From Paracoccus sp. IB05 (GTDB lineage Bacteria; Pseudomonadota; Alphaproteobacteria; Rhodobacterales; Rhodobacteraceae), in contig NZ_JAEFCF010000006.1 in assembly GCF_016405985.1 (NCBI RefSeq), positions 121,070 through 185,069 on the forward strand: a stretch of DNA of 64,000 bases, given 5' to 3'. A model generated the notes under the pieces. It had not been told where the DNA came from and ran no database searches. It saw only the letters and a program-made list of their open reading frames with translations. The translations under genes and the position numbers were made by a program. This document shows positions 1 to 10,088 of this stretch, piece by piece (positions within the stretch are counted from its first letter, which is position 1; each line of letters opens with the position of its first letter).

Positions 1-255
1 ATCACAGGGATCCCGACCCTGCGTGAGAGGGCCTCCGGATCTCGGCCTGTCAGTACCCTCTTGGAGTGCCGGGCCAGATGAGAGCGCGGCAGGGCTTTGA
101 CCGCACTGCCCCGGATCGAGACGATATGACAGAACCCTGTGCTCAATCGCGATCAGGCTTTGATCCGGCCGCCTGTCGTCAGGTCACGCACAGCTGCGAC
201 AGTCGCCGGCCCGCCCTGGCGGATGCATCCGCCCTCAACCCGGGCGCGCGAGGGG
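1..255. other. Window edge without a recognisable gene
   Basis: This stretch lies downstream of the minus-strand TSUP gene. I see no reading frame with a convincing product, no tRNA-like cloverleaf and no rRNA sequence. The open frames across it are arginine- and proline-rich and look like high-GC artefacts. Confidence 0.4.
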
Positions 256-1020
256 TTAGCCGTAAAATATCTGCCATATCAGCCGCAACGCCATGGCGCC
301 CGAGGTCACGACCAGCAGCGGCCGGATCAGCTGCGCCCCGATCCGCATGGCCAGTTTCGCGCCGATCCAGGCGCCAAGCGTCTGGGTCAGTGCCATGCCC
401 AGCCCCACCAGCCAGAGCACATTCCCCGAAGGTATGAACACCGCAAGCGAGCCAAGATTTGACGCGAAATTCAGGAGTTTGGTATGGGCGGTGGCCCGCA
501 GCACCCCATATCCGGCCAGCAGCACGAAGCCCATCATGAAGAAGCTGCCCGTCCCGGGGCCAAAGAACCCGTCATAGGCCGCGATGGCGGGCACGATGGT
601 AATGGCAAAAACCGCAGGCTTCATCCGCTGCACCCGGTCCTGATCGCTCAGCCCCTTGCGAAAGGCAAAAAAGCCCGCCACTGCGATCAGCACGACCGGC
701 ATGATGATCTGCAAAAGATCGGCCGAAATCAGATGCGCCACCATCGCGCCCGCCGCCGCCGCCAGGGCCGAAATCACCGCCATCGGCAATTGCTCGGACA
801 GGCGCACATGCCCTGCTTTCGCATAGGTCAGCGCAGCGGTGCCGGAGCCGAAGCTGCCTTGCAGCTTATTGGTGGCCAGCGCCTCGATCGGCGGGACGCC
901 GGCCAGCAGCAAAGCGGGCACCGTGATCAGACCGCCGCCGCCGGCGATGGAATCGATCATCCCCGCCACAAAGGCCGCAAGCATCAGAAGAAGCGCCAGA
1001 TCCGTCGCGATTTCAAACAT
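256..1020 (-). CDS. TSUP (TauE/SafE) family membrane permease
   Basis: This 254-residue integral membrane protein belongs to the TSUP family, which moves sulfite, sulfonates, sulfoacetate or related organic anions across the inner membrane. The substrate of this member cannot be told from sequence. About seven to eight hydrophobic segments are visible, and the N-terminal motif IDSIAGGGGLITVPALL (about residues 23-39) is the glycine-rich signature of the family. The second half repeats the pattern around GPGTGSFF. It is the last gene of a minus-strand run serB-GNAT-TSUP and starts 1 nt after the GNAT stop codon, so it is almost certainly cotranscribed. It is one of three TSUP proteins in the window. 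Confidence 0.85.
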   Translation of the reverse strand: MFEIATDLALLLMLAAFVAGMIDSIAGGGGLITVPALLLAGVPPIEALATNKLQGSFGSGTAALTYAKAGHVRLSEQLPMAVISALAAAAGAMVAHLISADLLQIIMPVVLIAVAGFFAFRKGLSDQDRVQRMKPAVFAITIVPAIAAYDGFFGPGTGSFFMMGFVLLAGYGVLRATAHTKLLNFASNLGSLAVFIPSGNVLWLVGLGMALTQTLGAWIGAKLAMRIGAQLIRPLLVVTSGAMALRLIWQIFYG

Positions 1021-1021
1021 G

Positions 1022-1501
1022 TCAGAGGTCGAGCCGCCGGCTCACCCGCCCGACAACCGCGCCGCTTTTCAGCGCCCAGCCCGGATCGGCACTGTAATCC
1101 ACAAAGCCGAGCCGCGCATAATAGGCCAGGCCAGGGCGGTTATCGGCGCGGATCGTGGCGTTCAGAACCGCCACGCCTGCCGCGCGGGCGGCAGCGCCTG
1201 TGGCCGCGAAAAGCGCCCGGCCGATGCCGCGTGCCTGGACATCCGAGGCAACGAATGTCCCGATTTCCGCCCAGCCTGCGGGCAGCGCCGGGTTGGGAGA
1301 GACGATCTGAAAGCCGATCACCCGGCCCTCGAGCTCGGCAACATGGCAGCAGATGCCATCGACCGGCGCAATATAGCGCGTGAGGATATCGGCCTCCTCG
1401 CGCTCATCCTCATAGGCAGTGGTGCCGCCCTCGCGGATGATGAGGTTTTGCAGCGCCGTCATCGCGGGTGCATCTGCTGGCAAAGCGCGGCGGATAATCA
1501 T
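1022..1501 (-). CDS. GNAT family N-acetyltransferase
   Basis: This 159-residue protein has the single-domain GNAT fold and would transfer an acetyl group from acetyl-CoA to an amine. The N-terminal IIRRALPADAPAM strand-helix, the central GTFVASDVQARGIGRALF stretch (motif A with the pyrophosphate-binding Q/R-x-x-G-x-G/A, about residues 85-102) and the C-terminal YYARLGFVDY motif B are all present. Its ATG overlaps the serB stop as ATGA, indicating translational coupling. The substrate is unknown; the family includes many small-molecule and antibiotic acetyltransferases. Confidence 0.85.
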   Translation of the reverse strand: MIIRRALPADAPAMTALQNLIIREGGTTAYEDEREEADILTRYIAPVDGICCHVAELEGRVIGFQIVSPNPALPAGWAEIGTFVASDVQARGIGRALFAATGAAARAAGVAVLNATIRADNRPGLAYYARLGFVDYSADPGWALKSGAVVGRVSRRLDL

Positions 1502-2373
1502 GCTACGAACTCTTCGCGCGTATAGCCCTGCAGGTAGAGCAGCGCCGTCAGATCCCCGTGATTGACCCGGATCCTCGCCTCGGCCTGGACCTTTGGCTTG
1601 GCGTGAAGCGCGACCCCGGTGCCGGCGCGCTGCAACATCGGCAGGTCATTGGCGCCGTCACCCACCGCGATCACCTGATCAGCGCCGATCCCGAGCCTGG
1701 CGGTGATCTCTTCCAGCGCCGTCACCTTGGCCTCTTTCCCGAGGATCGGATCGGCGACCATGCCGGTCAGCTTCCCCTCCTCAACCAGCAGCGTATTGGC
1801 GCGGTTCTCATCAAAGCCGAGCCGCGCCGCAATGGCGGCGGTAAAGGTGGTAAACCCGCCCGAGACCAGCGCCGTATAGGCGCCCTGCGCTTTCATGGTG
1901 TTGAGCAGCACCGCGCCGCCGGGCATCAGCGTGATCCGGTCCCGGATCACGCCCGCAATCACGCTTTCCTTCAGGCCTTTCAACAGGCCCACGCGTTCGC
2001 GCAAAGCCGCCTCGAAATCCAGCTCACCATTCATCGCCCGCGCGGTGATCCCCGCGACATGCGCCCCCACACCGGCCTCATCGGCCAGCTCGTCGATGCA
2101 TTCCTGGCGGATCATCGTGCTGTCCATATCGGCGATCAGCAGCTGTTTCTTCCGCCCCGCCTCCGGCTGGATCGCCAGATCCAGCCGAAGCGACTGGAGG
2201 TCGCGCCAGACCTGATCCGCATTGTCCGGCACATTGGCCAAAGGGAACTCGGCCGCCACGCCAGGATCCAGCCAGCGCGCATCACCGCCCCCCCAGGCAT
2301 TGCGCAGGCTCTCGACCGTTTCGCGGTTCAGAATCGGGGTCTCGGGGCTGGTCAGCAAAGTGGCGACGAACAT
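1498..2373 (-). CDS. serB: Phosphoserine phosphatase SerB
   Basis: This 291-residue HAD-superfamily enzyme hydrolyses O-phosphoserine to serine in the last step of serine synthesis. The HAD motif I IADMDSTMI (nucleophile Asp82, acid/base Asp84) is preceded by an about 75-residue N-terminal domain. Motif II VSGG lies mid-protein and motif III-IV VGDGANDLPML near the C-terminus. I chose the start at 2373 because GGAGG lies 4 nt upstream and the protein then has the usual SerB length; the frame stays open further upstream but that part has no family resemblance. It heads the serB-GNAT-TSUP run and is divergent from ecm. Confidence 0.93.
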   Translation of the reverse strand: MFVATLLTSPETPILNRETVESLRNAWGGGDARWLDPGVAAEFPLANVPDNADQVWRDLQSLRLDLAIQPEAGRKKQLLIADMDSTMIRQECIDELADEAGVGAHVAGITARAMNGELDFEAALRERVGLLKGLKESVIAGVIRDRITLMPGGAVLLNTMKAQGAYTALVSGGFTTFTAAIAARLGFDENRANTLLVEEGKLTGMVADPILGKEAKVTALEEITARLGIGADQVIAVGDGANDLPMLQRAGTGVALHAKPKVQAEARIRVNHGDLTALLYLQGYTREEFVA

Positions 2374-2498
2374 CTGGCCTCCGGGCGTATCTGGGATCTC
2401 AAGCAGGGTTTCAGCCCGGGAATTACGCGCTTTCCGGGGCCAAATCCAGCGCGCCGGAGTTCTTTTGCACCTGCATCGCGAGCGCCGCATTGCAGCGA

Positions 2499-2548
2499 TT
2501 GACATTGTCATTAAATAATCGATACCTCTATCAATGCGAAAGATTATT
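2499..2548. promoter_or_regulatory. Putative promoter and inverted repeats upstream of ecm
   Basis: The 215-bp serB-ecm intergenic region holds a perfect -35 hexamer TTGACA at 2499-2504, with GATACC 16 nt downstream as a weak -10. It overlaps the 11-bp palindrome TGACATTGTCA at 2500-2510. A second inverted repeat, AATAATC (2514-2520) and GATTATT (2542-2548), follows. The region is clearly more AT-rich than its surroundings. A regulator site is likely, but no known motif is claimed. Confidence 0.4.
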
Positions 2549-2588
2549 GCGCATGCAGAATTGACGGCGCGTGACAGGTGAGGCGACC

Positions 2589-4586
2589 ATGACCGAAGCA
2601 AAAGCTCCCACGGAGACCATCGCAGGCGCAAAGCCGGTGAAGGATAAGCCATGGCTGTTTCGCACCTATGCCGGCCATTCGACCGCCAGCGCCTCGAACG
2701 AGCTCTATCGCGGCAACCTCGCCAAGGGGCAGACGGGTCTCTCGGTTGCCTTCGATCTGCCGACGCAAACCGGTTATGACAGCGATCATGAGCTTTCGCG
2801 CGGCGAGGTCGGCAAGGTCGGTGTGCCGGTCTGCCATCTGGGCGATATGCGGTCCTTGTTCAAAGATATCCCGCTGGAACAGATGAACACCTCGATGACG
2901 ATCAACGCGACGGCACCCTGGCTGCTGGCGCTGTATGTTGCCGTGGCCGAAGAGCAGGGCGCGGATATCACCCAGCTCCAGGGCACGGTGCAGAACGATA
3001 TCATCAAGGAATATCTCTCGCGCGGCACCTATATCTGCCCGCCGAAGCCGAGCCTGCGGCTGATCACCGATGTCGCGGCCTGGACCGGGCAGCATCTGCC
3101 GAAATGGAACCCGATGAATGTCTGTTCCTACCATCTGCAAGAGGCCGGCGCGACGCCGGAACAGGAGCTGGCCTTTGCTTTGGCCACCGCCTGCGCGGTG
3201 CTTGATGATCTGAAAGGGAAGGTCGCCGAAAAGGACTTCCCCAAGATGGTCGGGCGGATTTCCTTCTTCGTGAACGCCGGCATCCGGTTCGTGACCGAAA
3301 TGTGCAAGATGCGCGCTTTCGTCGATCTCTGGACCGAGATCTGTCGCGACCGCTATGGCATAACTGACGAAAAATACTCACGTTTCCGCTATGGCGTGCA
3401 GGTCAACTCGCTTGGCCTGACCGAACCGCAGCCGGAAAACAATGTCTACCGCATCCTGATCGAGATGCTTGCCGTGACGCTGTCGAAACGCGCCCGCGCC
3501 CGCGCCGTGCAGCTGCCGGCCTGGAATGAGGCGCTTGGCCTGCCGCGACCCTGGGATCAGCAATGGTCGCTCCGGATGCAGCAGATCCTCGCCTATGAAA
3601 CCGACCTGCTGGAATATGACGACCTCTTTGACGAGAACCCCGCCATCGACCGCAAGGTCGAGGCGCTGAAACAGGGCGCGCGTGACGAGTTGGCGCAGAT
3701 CGACGCCATGGGCGGCGCGGTCGCCTCGATCGAATATATGAAATCGCGGCTGGTCGAGGCCAATGCCGAGCGGATCGCCCGGATCGAGACCCAGGAGACC
3801 ATCGTCGTTGGCGTGAACCGCTGGCGCGAAACCGAACCCTCGCCCCTGACCACCGGTGATGGCGCGATCATGGTCATCGATGAAGCCGCCGAGGCCGATC
3901 AGCTTGACCGCCTGCGCGCCTGGCGCGAGGCCCGCGACGAGGCCCGCGTCCGCGAGGCGCTGGAAGAGTTGCGCGAAGCCGCTGCCCAGGGCCGCAATAT
4001 CATGCCGCCCTCGATCAAAGCCGCCAAAGCCGGTGCCACCACCGGCGAATGGGGCGAAACCGTCCGCCGCGCCTTCGGCCAGTATCGCGGGCCGACGGGC
4101 GTGTCGAAGAACCCCTCGAACCGCACCGAAGGGCTGGAGCCGATCCGCGAGGCGGTCTCGGCGGTCTCGGCCCGGCTGGGCAGGCAATTGTCCTTCCTGG
4201 TGGGCAAGCCCGGCCTCGACGGCCACTCGAACGGCGCGGAACAGATCGCCGCCCGCGCCCGCGATTGCGGCATGGAGATCCATTACGAGGGTATCCGCCT
4301 GACGCCCGCCGAGATCGTCGCCGCCGCCGCCGACCAGGACGTGCATGTCGTCGGCCTCTCGATCCTTTCGGGCAGCCATATCCCGCTGATCTCCGATATG
4401 ATGGAGCGGATGCGGGCGGCAGGCCTCACCGTCCCGGTTGTCGTAGGCGGCATCATCCCCGAGGAGGACGCGGTGAAGCTGCGCGCCATGGGGGTCGCCG
4501 CCGTCTATACGCCGAAGGATTTCGAGCTGAACCGGATCATGATGGATATCGTGACCCTGGTAGACCCGGAGCCAGAGGCCGCGTGA
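2589..4586 (+). CDS. ecm: Ethylmalonyl-CoA mutase
   Basis: This 665-residue coenzyme-B12-dependent mutase converts (2R)-ethylmalonyl-CoA to (2S)-methylsuccinyl-CoA in the ethylmalonyl-CoA pathway of acetate assimilation. An N-terminal acyl-CoA mutase barrel (about residues 25-510, starting KPWLFRTYAGHS) is followed by a C-terminal B12-binding domain with the base-off motif LDGHSNG (D-x-H-x-x-G) and VVGLSILSGSH. The length and the single-chain architecture match Ecm (formerly MeaA) rather than methylmalonyl-CoA mutase. The ATG at 2589 is preferred because GGTGAGG lies just upstream; an in-frame GTG at 2571 is less likely. Two other pathway genes, mch and mcl2, lie about 10 kb away. Confidence 0.92.
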   Translation: MTEAKAPTETIAGAKPVKDKPWLFRTYAGHSTASASNELYRGNLAKGQTGLSVAFDLPTQTGYDSDHELSRGEVGKVGVPVCHLGDMRSLFKDIPLEQMNTSMTINATAPWLLALYVAVAEEQGADITQLQGTVQNDIIKEYLSRGTYICPPKPSLRLITDVAAWTGQHLPKWNPMNVCSYHLQEAGATPEQELAFALATACAVLDDLKGKVAEKDFPKMVGRISFFVNAGIRFVTEMCKMRAFVDLWTEICRDRYGITDEKYSRFRYGVQVNSLGLTEPQPENNVYRILIEMLAVTLSKRARARAVQLPAWNEALGLPRPWDQQWSLRMQQILAYETDLLEYDDLFDENPAIDRKVEALKQGARDELAQIDAMGGAVASIEYMKSRLVEANAERIARIETQETIVVGVNRWRETEPSPLTTGDGAIMVIDEAAEADQLDRLRAWREARDEARVREALEELREAAAQGRNIMPPSIKAAKAGATTGEWGETVRRAFGQYRGPTGVSKNPSNRTEGLEPIREAVSAVSARLGRQLSFLVGKPGLDGHSNGAEQIAARARDCGMEIHYEGIRLTPAEIVAAAADQDVHVVGLSILSGSHIPLISDMMERMRAAGLTVPVVVGGIIPEEDAVKLRAMGVAAVYTPKDFELNRIMMDIVTLVDPEPEAA

Positions 4587-6246
<1,660 letters not shown>

Positions 6247-6281
6247 TCCTGACCGGACGGGTTCCCGGATGTTTTAAAGCG

Positions 6282-6312
6282 AGGGGCGTGGCTGCGAGGC
6301 TGCGCCCCTTTT
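6282..6312 (+). terminator. Terminator after gdhA
   Basis: The arms AGGGGCG (6282-6288) and CGCCCCT (6303-6309) pair perfectly, and the T-run 6309-6312 follows 36 nt after the gdhA stop. Confidence 0.6.
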
Positions 6313-6394
6313 GCATGGCTGGCCGCGGTTCCGCTCTTGCATGAAGCGATTCGCTCCTGTTGTATGGCCACCCTCTCGTGACAGGAGCCTCCTC

Positions 6395-7363
6395 ATGAAG
6401 ACCCGTAAACTCGGCCGCCACGATGTCGGCACCATTGGCTTTGGTGCAATGTCTCTCGGCGGTATATTCGGCGCGACCGATGAGGCGACCAGCCTCAGGG
6501 CGCTGGATGCCGCCTGGGATGCCGGCATTACCCATTTCGACACCGCCAATATCTATGGCATGGGCGTCTCGGAAACCGTGATCGGCACATGGCTTCAGGC
6601 GCGCGGACATTCCCCGGTGATCGCCACCAAAGCCGCGATTGTCGACGGCACCCCGCGCCGGATCGACAATTCCGGCCCCTATCTGCGGAGTGAGCTGGAG
6701 GCCTCGCTGAAGCGGCTGGGCCGCGATCATATCGAGCTCTTCTACATCCACCGCCGTGAGGCCGAACGCCCGCTGGAAGAGGTGATCGGAACCCTCTCGC
6801 GGCTGATTGAGGAGGGAAAGATCGGCGGCTACGGCCTGTCGGAGATCGCGCCCGCCACCCTGCGCCGCGCCCATGCGATCCATCCCTGCATGGCCGTGCA
6901 GAACGAATACTCGCTCTGGAGCCGTCAGCCAGAGCTCGGCATGATCCAGGCCTGCGCTGAACTTGGCACCACCTTCGTGGCCTTCTCACCCCTGGCGCGC
7001 GGCATGCTCGGCGAGACGGCGCTGGCGCCGCCGACCGACGGATTTCGCGGGCGAAATCCGCGCTTTACTGAACCGGCCTTCTCGCGCAACACGGCGAAGA
7101 TCGACGCCTTCCGCGCCTTTTGCCGCGAGAGGGGCTGGACCACCTCCGCCACCGCACTTGCCTGGATTTTGCAAAAGGGCAACCACATCCTGCCAATCCC
7201 CGGCACCCGCAGCGCGGCCCATCTGTCGAACTGGCTCGCCGCCGACCGGATCAGCCTCAGTTCAGAAGACCTCATGCAGATCGATTGCCTGCTGCCCGCC
7301 GGCTTTGCCGAGGGCGACCGCTATGGCGATCACCAGCTGACCGGCGTCGAGCGCTACTCCTGA
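6395..7363 (+). CDS. Aldo/keto reductase
   Basis: This 322-residue (beta/alpha)8 NADPH-dependent oxidoreductase is of the AKR superfamily. The catalytic tetrad is visible as FDTANIYG (Asp and Tyr), VIATKA (Lys) and FYIHRRE (His). The cofactor-binding C-terminal part ILPIPGTRSAAHLSNW is intact. The start at 6395 is preceded by AGGAG; the longer upstream reading has no family similarity. It resembles the YajO/IolS-type reductases, but the substrate cannot be assigned. Its last 10 bp overlap the end of a convergent small membrane-protein gene. Confidence 0.88.
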   Translation: MKTRKLGRHDVGTIGFGAMSLGGIFGATDEATSLRALDAAWDAGITHFDTANIYGMGVSETVIGTWLQARGHSPVIATKAAIVDGTPRRIDNSGPYLRSELEASLKRLGRDHIELFYIHRREAERPLEEVIGTLSRLIEEGKIGGYGLSEIAPATLRRAHAIHPCMAVQNEYSLWSRQPELGMIQACAELGTTFVAFSPLARGMLGETALAPPTDGFRGRNPRFTEPAFSRNTAKIDAFRAFCRERGWTTSATALAWILQKGNHILPIPGTRSAAHLSNWLAADRISLSSEDLMQIDCLLPAGFAEGDRYGDHQLTGVERYS

Positions 7364-7566
7364 ACCCGCCCAGGGCGGAGACAGCTGTTCGGCTCCTGCC
7401 CCGGCGCGGTATCAACTTCCGCCCCGCAGGCTGCACAGCGGTAGTGAGCAGGACCGATATGGCGCTCCAGCCGCCAGCGACAGGCGCGGGTCAGGGTTGA
7501 TCCGCGCCGGTAATACCAAAGGCCGAAGACCAGAAGGAGAAGGCCGATGGGAAGAAACAGGATCAT
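7354..7566 (-). CDS. Small membrane protein with a zinc-ribbon-like CxxC
   Basis: This 70-residue protein has one N-terminal transmembrane helix (ILFLPIGLLLLVFGLWYY), a basic stretch and then YRCAACGAEV, half of a zinc-ribbon-like pair; a further Cys lies near the C-terminus. I do not recognise a named family. The gene ends inside the aldo/keto reductase tail and starts just downstream of the sdh operon end and a palindromic repeat. GGAG lies about 11 nt before the ATG. The hydrophobic segment followed by a Cys motif supports a real gene, though it is short. Confidence 0.5.
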   Translation of the reverse strand: MILFLPIGLLLLVFGLWYYRRGSTLTRACRWRLERHIGPAHYRCAACGAEVDTAPGQEPNSCLRPGRVQE

Positions 7567-7606
7567 CGCAAACAGGCTCCGGCACCTGCGCCACTTGCCA
7601 GCCTGC

Positions 7607-7713
7607 GCCTCCGGCGGGGATACTTAAGGACAGAAAATGAACTTCTCAGCTTATTTTCTGTCTCTAAATATCCCGGGGGCGAGCGCGGCACGCGCGAGGG
7701 GGCTGGCCCCCTC
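7607..7713. repeat. Intergenic palindromic repeat copy 1 (after sdhB)
   Basis: Two facing copies of a dispersed element lie here. GGACAGAAAAT (7628-7638) faces ATTTTCTGTC (7653-7662), flanked by CCTCCGGCGGGGATA and AAATATCCCGGGGG. An adjacent hairpin, GAGGGGGC (7696-7703) with GCCCCCTC (7706-7713), lies immediately downstream of sdhB. It probably acts as the operon terminator or a 3'-end stabiliser. Confidence 0.6.
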
Positions 7714-7726
7714 TGCCCGACCGGCC

Positions 7727-8506
7727 TCAGACGGCGCGTTCCACCATCAGGTTCTTGATTTCCGCAATCGCCTTGGCCGGGTTCAGCCCCTTTGGGCAGG
7801 TCTTGGCGCAGTTCATGATTGTATGGCAGCGATAGAGCTTGAACGGATCTTCCAGCCCGTCCAGCCGCTCGCCGGTGATCTCGTCGCGGGAATCGACGAT
7901 CCAGCGATAAGCATGCAGAAGTGCCGCCGGGCCAAGATATTTATCGGAATTCCACCAATAGCTCGGGCAGGAGGTCGAACAGGAGGCACACATCACGCAT
8001 TCATAAAGCCCGTCGAGCTTTTTGCGGTCTTCGATCGACTGGCGCCATTCTTTTGCCGGCGTGTTCGAGCGCGTCTCGAGCCAGGGCATGATCGAGGCAT
8101 GCTGGGCGTAGAAATGCGTCAGGTCGGGAATGAGATCCTTGATCACCGACATATGCGGCAGCGGGTAAATCTTCACATCGCCCCTGATCTCATCAAGCCC
8201 ATAGATACAGGCCAGATGGTTGCCACCATCGATATTCATCGCGCAGGAGCCGCAGATCCCTTCCCGGCAGGAGCGGCGGAAGGTCAGCGTCGGATCAATC
8301 TCGTTCTTGATCTTGATCAGCGCGTCCAGAACCATGGGCCCGCATTTGTCCATGTCGAGGTAATAGGTGTCGACCCGCGGGTTCTCACCGGTATCAGGAT
8401 CCCAGCGATAGATGCGGAAGACCCGGGTGTTCTTTGCCCCGGCGGGCTTTGGCCAGGTCTTGCCGGTACGGACCTTGGAGTTCTTGGGGAGCGAAAACTG
8501 GACCAT
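7727..8506 (-). CDS. sdhB: Succinate dehydrogenase iron-sulfur subunit SdhB
   Basis: This 259-residue subunit of complex II carries the three Fe-S clusters that pass electrons from SdhA flavin to ubiquinone. The [2Fe-2S] cysteines are in CREGICGSC, and the [4Fe-4S] and [3Fe-4S] ligands are in [12 protein letters not shown] and [14 protein letters not shown], all intact. The N-terminus [15 protein letters not shown] is typical of alphaproteobacteria. The gene is separated from sdhA by four small lipoprotein genes and a 143-bp gap containing repeated GGCGCC palindromes. It ends the operon just before a palindromic repeat. Confidence 0.97.
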   Translation of the reverse strand: MVQFSLPKNSKVRTGKTWPKPAGAKNTRVFRIYRWDPDTGENPRVDTYYLDMDKCGPMVLDALIKIKNEIDPTLTFRRSCREGICGSCAMNIDGGNHLACIYGLDEIRGDVKIYPLPHMSVIKDLIPDLTHFYAQHASIMPWLETRSNTPAKEWRQSIEDRKKLDGLYECVMCASCSTSCPSYWWNSDKYLGPAALLHAYRWIVDSRDEITGERLDGLEDPFKLYRCHTIMNCAKTCPKGLNPAKAIAEIKNLMVERAV

Positions 8507-8649
8507 GGCTGTTCCTCAGGCTCTGGCTTTGTGCTTGGCGCCAAAATGAAATCCGCAGGGCGCCACTGGGCGCCAGGCGATGAAGGTGCCGGGCAGGCCG
8601 GCGCAGTTTCTGGTTGCGGGGACCGGCCCCGGACGCGCCTGCATCCTGC

Positions 8650-8946
8650 CTATCCCCGCACCAGCATATTATAGGGGCGGCTCGGCGCCTGCCCCGATTT
8701 GGACATCACACAAGTCTCATAGACCACCGCCGGATCCCGGCGCATCAGCCAGTCTGACGAGATATTCAGCTCGAGATCGCCGCGTGGCCTGGTGCCCGAG
8801 GGGCCAGAGACAATGCCGATCCCTGCCGTCCCGGTCGGCCCCTTCGCCGCGCGGGCGGATTTGAGGCACATTTCTTCGGCGCGGTGAACCGAGACCGGGC
8901 CGCAGGCCGCAAGAAAGGCCAGAGCAAGCGGGGCGAGGTGCCGCAT
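8650..8946 (-). CDS. Small lipoprotein in the sdh operon (fourth)
   Basis: This 98-residue protein has a signal peptide ending in the lipobox LAACG, so Cys15 would be lipidated. The mature part has two further cysteines (MCLKS and ETCVM), possibly a disulfide. I do not recognise the family. Its ATG overlaps the stop of the preceding lipoprotein gene as TGATG, so the two are translationally coupled. It is the last of four small lipoprotein genes between sdhA and sdhB. Confidence 0.6.
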   Translation of the reverse strand: MRHLAPLALAFLAACGPVSVHRAEEMCLKSARAAKGPTGTAGIGIVSGPSGTRPRGDLELNISSDWLMRRDPAVVYETCVMSKSGQAPSRPYNMLVRG

Positions 8947-9263
8947 CAGCGCACCTGCGGGAGGTTATGGGCGGCGAAACAGCTTTGCGCAGCGGGGCGC
9001 AGCGCGATATTTCGGACATTCTCGCGGGTCAGCGAGCCGGCCTCGACACCGGTATCGCGTGCCAATGCCCGGATCTCCGGCATCGAGGCCGCATTGAGAA
9101 TGCACTCCGTTGCCTGAGCCGCCGGGCCAGCCGGCAGATCCCGCGACACCACCGGCATCACCACGCCATGCGCGATATTGCGGGTGGTCCTGTCGGCCAG
9201 CGCCTGCGGGTCGCAGGCCGCAAGCAGCATCGCGGCCGGGATCAGCGGAAAACGGAGGATCAC
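8946..9263 (-). CDS. Small lipoprotein in the sdh operon (third, paralogue of second)
   Basis: This 105-residue lipoprotein reads from a GTG at 9263 with lipobox LLAAC close to the N-terminus. The GTG overlaps the stop of the preceding gene (GTGA). A longer upstream frame would cover that gene and lacks a signal peptide. The mature part shares the pattern TTR-x2-A, LP, T[DE]C[IV]-x-N-x-A-x3-E, VR-x-IA-x-RP-x-A and a late Cys with the neighbouring 119-residue protein, so the two look like a tandem duplication. The function is unknown. Confidence 0.6.
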   Translation of the reverse strand: MILRFPLIPAAMLLAACDPQALADRTTRNIAHGVVMPVVSRDLPAGPAAQATECILNAASMPEIRALARDTGVEAGSLTRENVRNIALRPAAQSCFAAHNLPQVR

Positions 9264-9619
9264 AGCGCGGCCCCCCCGACTTTCAGCAGATCCGTCGCGG
9301 TCAGCGACTGCATCAGACATTGAGTCGCCTCGGGCCGGCTTGCGATGCTGCGCACCACCGGCCAGGCCTGGGTCGCGCCATTGGTGCCAGCCGAAGCATA
9401 TTGCGCCAGCTGCATCAGCTCGCCCGTCTGCGCGTTGTTGATCACGCAATCGGTATAGGGCGAAACATTGACGCCCGGCAGATAATGGTTCGCCGCCCCG
9501 TTCACCGCCGTGCGGGCAAGCGAGCGTGTGGTCTCCTGCATCACCGTCTCACCCGCAACGCAGCCTGTCAGCGCGAGCGAGGTAAGAACGAGCAGAGATT
9601 TAGTCAGCGATACAGGCAT
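9260..9619 (-). CDS. Small lipoprotein in the sdh operon (second, paralogue of third)
   Basis: This 119-residue protein has a clean lipoprotein signal peptide (SLLVLTSLALTGC, Cys20). The mature part contains YTDCVINNAQTGELMQLA and VVRSIASRPEATQCL. Both line up with the downstream 105-residue lipoprotein, including two conserved cysteines. The 5' end overlaps the previous gene by 20 bp. No enzyme motif is visible. Its position inside sdhCDAB suggests coexpression with complex II; a role in envelope maintenance or complex II is only a guess. Confidence 0.65.
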   Translation of the reverse strand: MPVSLTKSLLVLTSLALTGCVAGETVMQETTRSLARTAVNGAANHYLPGVNVSPYTDCVINNAQTGELMQLAQYASAGTNGATQAWPVVRSIASRPEATQCLMQSLTATDLLKVGGAAL

Positions 9620-10088
9620 AGCCAGTCCCTCCCGTCATGGTTTTCCGGCAGGTCTGATCCTGCCCGACCAGAGGTGAGGCCGGGTGTGCGCCGACCCGGG
9701 CCGGAGCCGCGGCAGCCGGGGCGCGGGAAGAAATCGCGGCTGGCGCCGGCACCCCCATGCCTGTGTTGCCGGGGCGTGTGTTGATCGTCGGAACGGCCTT
9801 GCCGGAGGCCGCACGATCGGCAGCCGAGCCGGCCTCGACCCAGGTCGTGCTGCCATTCGGGCCGTCTATCCGCTTCACCTCCGTCCCGGTGGTGGCCGCC
9901 TGTTTGCGTACTTCGCGGTCGATGCAGTCACGCGTTGCGGTCTCACGCACCGCTTTTTGCCCCTCACCCGGATAGGCATGGCTGGCGGCGAAGATACATG
10001 CCGTCGCCGGATCCCTATAGCCACTGCCACAGGCCGCAAGGCCCAGGATCAGCATTGAGGCAAACAACACACCACCGCGAATACGCAT
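9600..10088 (-). CDS. Lipoprotein in the sdh operon (first)
   Basis: This 162-residue protein has a lipoprotein signal (ILGLAACG, Cys20) and a mature region with paired cysteines (ATACIF and RDCIDRE). An Ala/Pro-rich linker of about 45 residues follows, then a C-terminal Cys pair (QTCRKT and YACIAD). The start ATG shares one base with the sdhA stop (TGATG), so translation is probably coupled to sdhA. The Pro/Ala linker suggests an extended envelope-spanning segment. I do not recognise a family. Confidence 0.65.
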   Translation of the reverse strand: MRIRGGVLFASMLILGLAACGSGYRDPATACIFAASHAYPGEGQKAVRETATRDCIDREVRKQAATTGTEVKRIDGPNGSTTWVEAGSAADRAASGKAVPTINTRPGNTGMGVPAPAAISSRAPAAAAPARVGAHPASPLVGQDQTCRKTMTGGTGYACIAD

